DNA of 14,980 nt, from assembly GCA_028287205.1 (NCBI GenBank), contig JAQBQC010000490.1, forward strand, positions 1-14,980, given 5' to 3'. The notes beneath the pieces are model-generated. The model ran no database searches. It saw nothing but the letters and a program-made list of their open reading frames with translations, and was not told the DNA's origin. Of the stretch, positions 13,803-14,980 are shown in pieces. Both the position numbers and the translations under genes were made by a program. The DNA comes from Gemmatimonadota bacterium (GTDB taxonomy: Bacteria > Gemmatimonadota > Gemmatimonadetes > Gemmatimonadales > Gemmatimonadaceae). How positions within the stretch are numbered: the first letter of the stretch is position 1; every line of letters begins with the position of its first letter.

Positions 13803-14774
13803 ATGCGGAGCTCAGTAGCGCTTTGTTCGGCAGCAGCTGCAGTCGCTCTTTTGTCGATCACAAACCAGGCCTCTGCATCGGCGCGCTTCGATCTCTGCAG
13901 CGCTCCCACGATGAAGACGGAGAAGTGGCACTCGTTCTCGGAAATCGGCGGGATGACCATCCTTATGCCTCCCGGATTCGTCGCGGGCGGCGCCTGGGCG
14001 GGTATTTCAAGCGCGGAAACACACGGCTACACCAGCGGATCGCATCGTTTCATTCTGATCGGTAGCGGTGCCGGCCCGAGCAACATGAACGTGGGTGGCG
14101 CCGCACTCACGCAGACTGCCGATTGCACGACCGTGCTGAGTGGGCGACGCGCCGAGCTGACGTCCTACATGTGGAACGAGGAAGACAACGCGATGAGTCC
14201 ATCGGGTCAGGCGGGCCCGCAGTACATGGTCGTCGCACGCTTTTTCTCGACGGGCAGCGAGCGCGAAGTGTTCGTCGCGTTCAAGTCGAACATTCAATCC
14301 GACATCGGGGCGAACCGGCAGATGTTCTGGACCATCACCTTTCCCGGGTCGGCAGGAAGTGCTGCACCAGTCGCGCAGCAAACGATCGCGAGCTCGCTCC
14401 GGGAGGCCGCTCCCGGCGCCGTGGCTGCTGCTCCGCCGGTCGCCGCTCCACCGTGCGTCCCCAAGCCCGATCCAACACTTCCCGCGGCGAGCGCCGTCGT
14501 CGACAGCGCGCTCGTCCAGATGCTCGTCTCCGGCGCAGCAGCGATGCCGCACGGATTCGCGACCATGTCGCTCAAGTTCGACGGCTCGGGATCCCTCGCC
14601 GGCCTCAGTGTGGCGCAGAGCGATCTCCCCGATCCCGTGCAGAAGCAGCTCGTGACGCTCGTTGCGTCGAACCTCAAGCCGCACGATGCGAAGTCGCCGG
14701 CCGCATACATGCTGCGCGTCGACACACAGGATCAGGGGCTGCACTACACGGTGCAGGGAAGCTGCGCGCCATAG
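13803..14774 (+). CDS. Secreted protein of unknown function, possible TonB-C-like C-terminal domain
   Basis: From ATG 13803 it encodes 323 residues; GTG 13752 would add 17. A signal peptide (MRSSVALCSAAAAVALLSIT, cleavage near 25) is followed by F29-DLCS with Cys 32. Then comes a domain of about 150 residues (SEIGGMTILMPPGF, HRFILIGSG, QYMVVARFFSTGSEREVFVAF). An Ala/Pro-rich linker (about 183-230) leads to a C-terminal domain (235-323) whose pattern MSLKFDGSGSLAGLSVAQS and ASNLKPHD recalls, weakly, the TonB C-terminal fold. The location is likely periplasmic. I recognise no family. The ATG start is preferred because the resulting DLCS position matches exactly that of the related gene starting at 14872. 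A strong terminator follows at 14806. Confidence 0.8.
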   Translation: MRSSVALCSAAAAVALLSITNQASASARFDLCSAPTMKTEKWHSFSEIGGMTILMPPGFVAGGAWAGISSAETHGYTSGSHRFILIGSGAGPSNMNVGGAALTQTADCTTVLSGRRAELTSYMWNEEDNAMSPSGQAGPQYMVVARFFSTGSEREVFVAFKSNIQSDIGANRQMFWTITFPGSAGSAAPVAQQTIASSLREAAPGAVAAAPPVAAPPCVPKPDPTLPAASAVVDSALVQMLVSGAAAMPHGFATMSLKFDGSGSLAGLSVAQSDLPDPVQKQLVTLVASNLKPHDAKSPAAYMLRVDTQDQGLHYTVQGSCAP

Positions 14775-14805
14775 CACTGGTTGGTTCGCGTCCTACTCTT
14801 CAGAG

Positions 14806-14832
14806 AAGGCCGGCTCGTCGAGCCGGCCTTTT
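14806..14832 (+). terminator. Rho-independent terminator after the secreted-protein gene
   Basis: AAGGCCGGCTC, loop GTC, GAGCCGGCCTT: a perfect 11-bp stem followed by a short T run (TTTT across 14829-14832). It begins 31 nt after the stop at 14774. It is the clearest intrinsic terminator in the window. Confidence 0.88.
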
Positions 14833-14860
14833 CGATGAGCTCGAATTCGCAACATTTTCA

Positions 14861-14871
14861 GCGAGGTATCA
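14861..14871 (+). promoter_or_regulatory. Ribosome-binding site deciding the start of the last gene; part of a repeated start element
   Basis: GAGG (14863-14866) stands 5 nt before GTG 14872. The 12-nt string GCGAGGTATCAG (14861-14872) is identical to 13787-13798, just ahead of the previous gene's ATG. Confidence 0.7.
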
Positions 14872-14980
14872 GTGCAGCTCCACAAGTCAGTGCAGTTCAT
14901 CGTGATCGCGATTTGCCTCAGTTCGGCGGCCGCACGCGCGCTCGCCGAGCATAGGGCCGATCTGTGCAGCCCGCCGAAGA
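14872..14980 (+). CDS. Secreted protein, paralog of the preceding gene, 3' end outside the window
   Basis: The frame opens at GTG 14872 and runs off the window after 36 codons. The visible part is a signal peptide (QFIVIAICLSSAAARALA) followed by HRADLCSPPK. D30-L31-C32-S33 falls at exactly the same residue numbers as in the gene at 13803, with P35 also shared, and the two genes share an identical 12-nt start element, so they are likely tandem paralogs. The strong terminator between them implies that this gene has its own promoter in the roughly 30 nt at 14833-14860, or that it depends on read-through. Function unknown. Confidence 0.65.
   Translation, partial: MQLHKSVQFIVIAICLSSAAARALAEHRADLCSPPK

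Noticed and set aside
1..14980. CRISPR arrays, tRNA or rRNA genes, insertion sequences
   Set aside because: No regularly spaced repeats, cloverleaf-like sequences, transposase motifs or terminal inverted repeats were seen.

Overview
The window is a GC-rich bacterial chromosome segment, packed with genes on both strands. It has no rRNA, tRNA, CRISPR array or insertion sequence that I can recognise. The mix of genes (RND efflux, exported YncE-type propeller, PAP2 proteins with signal peptides, Ala-rich secreted proteins, AIF-type reductase) suggests a Gram-negative soil or environmental organism. A Gemmatimonadota-like lineage would fit, but that is inference from style and not from a marker gene.

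Left part (1-2864): the 3' part of an FAD-dependent ferredoxin-reductase-like gene on + converges on a two-gene minus-strand unit, an SDR oxidoreductase followed by a small membrane PAP2 phosphatase. The phosphatase has Asp in place of the key His of its second motif. Divergent from the SDR gene is a 75-codon N-terminal stub of an aldo/keto reductase, almost certainly a gene remnant.

Central part (2861-12385): a single-direction minus-strand block reads, in transcription order, YncE-like exported beta-propeller, OmpR-type response regulator, histidine kinase, TolC-type outer-membrane channel, periplasmic adaptor lipoprotein, RND pump and exported PAP2-family protein. Four of the six junctions are 4-nt start/stop overlaps (TTGA, ATGA, GTGA, GTGA); the other two gaps are 32 and 53 nt. 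This is a complete tripartite efflux system with its own two-component regulator, and a phosphatase is translationally coupled to its tail. The likely logic is envelope stress or toxic compound sensed by the kinase, then pump induction, with a lipid-phosphate phosphatase made in step. The substrate cannot be read from the sequence.

Right part (12386-14980): a palindrome-rich 283-nt divergent region precedes a DksA/TraR-like protein that has lost every zinc-finger cysteine. It converges on a gene for a small putative lipoprotein. Across a second divergent region lies a secreted protein of unknown function. Its leader can fold so that the ribosome-binding site is paired. A strong intrinsic terminator follows, and then the start of a second, related secreted protein that runs off the window. 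The two share a 12-nt translation-start element and a D-L-C-S motif at the same residue numbers, so they look like a tandem paralogous pair.
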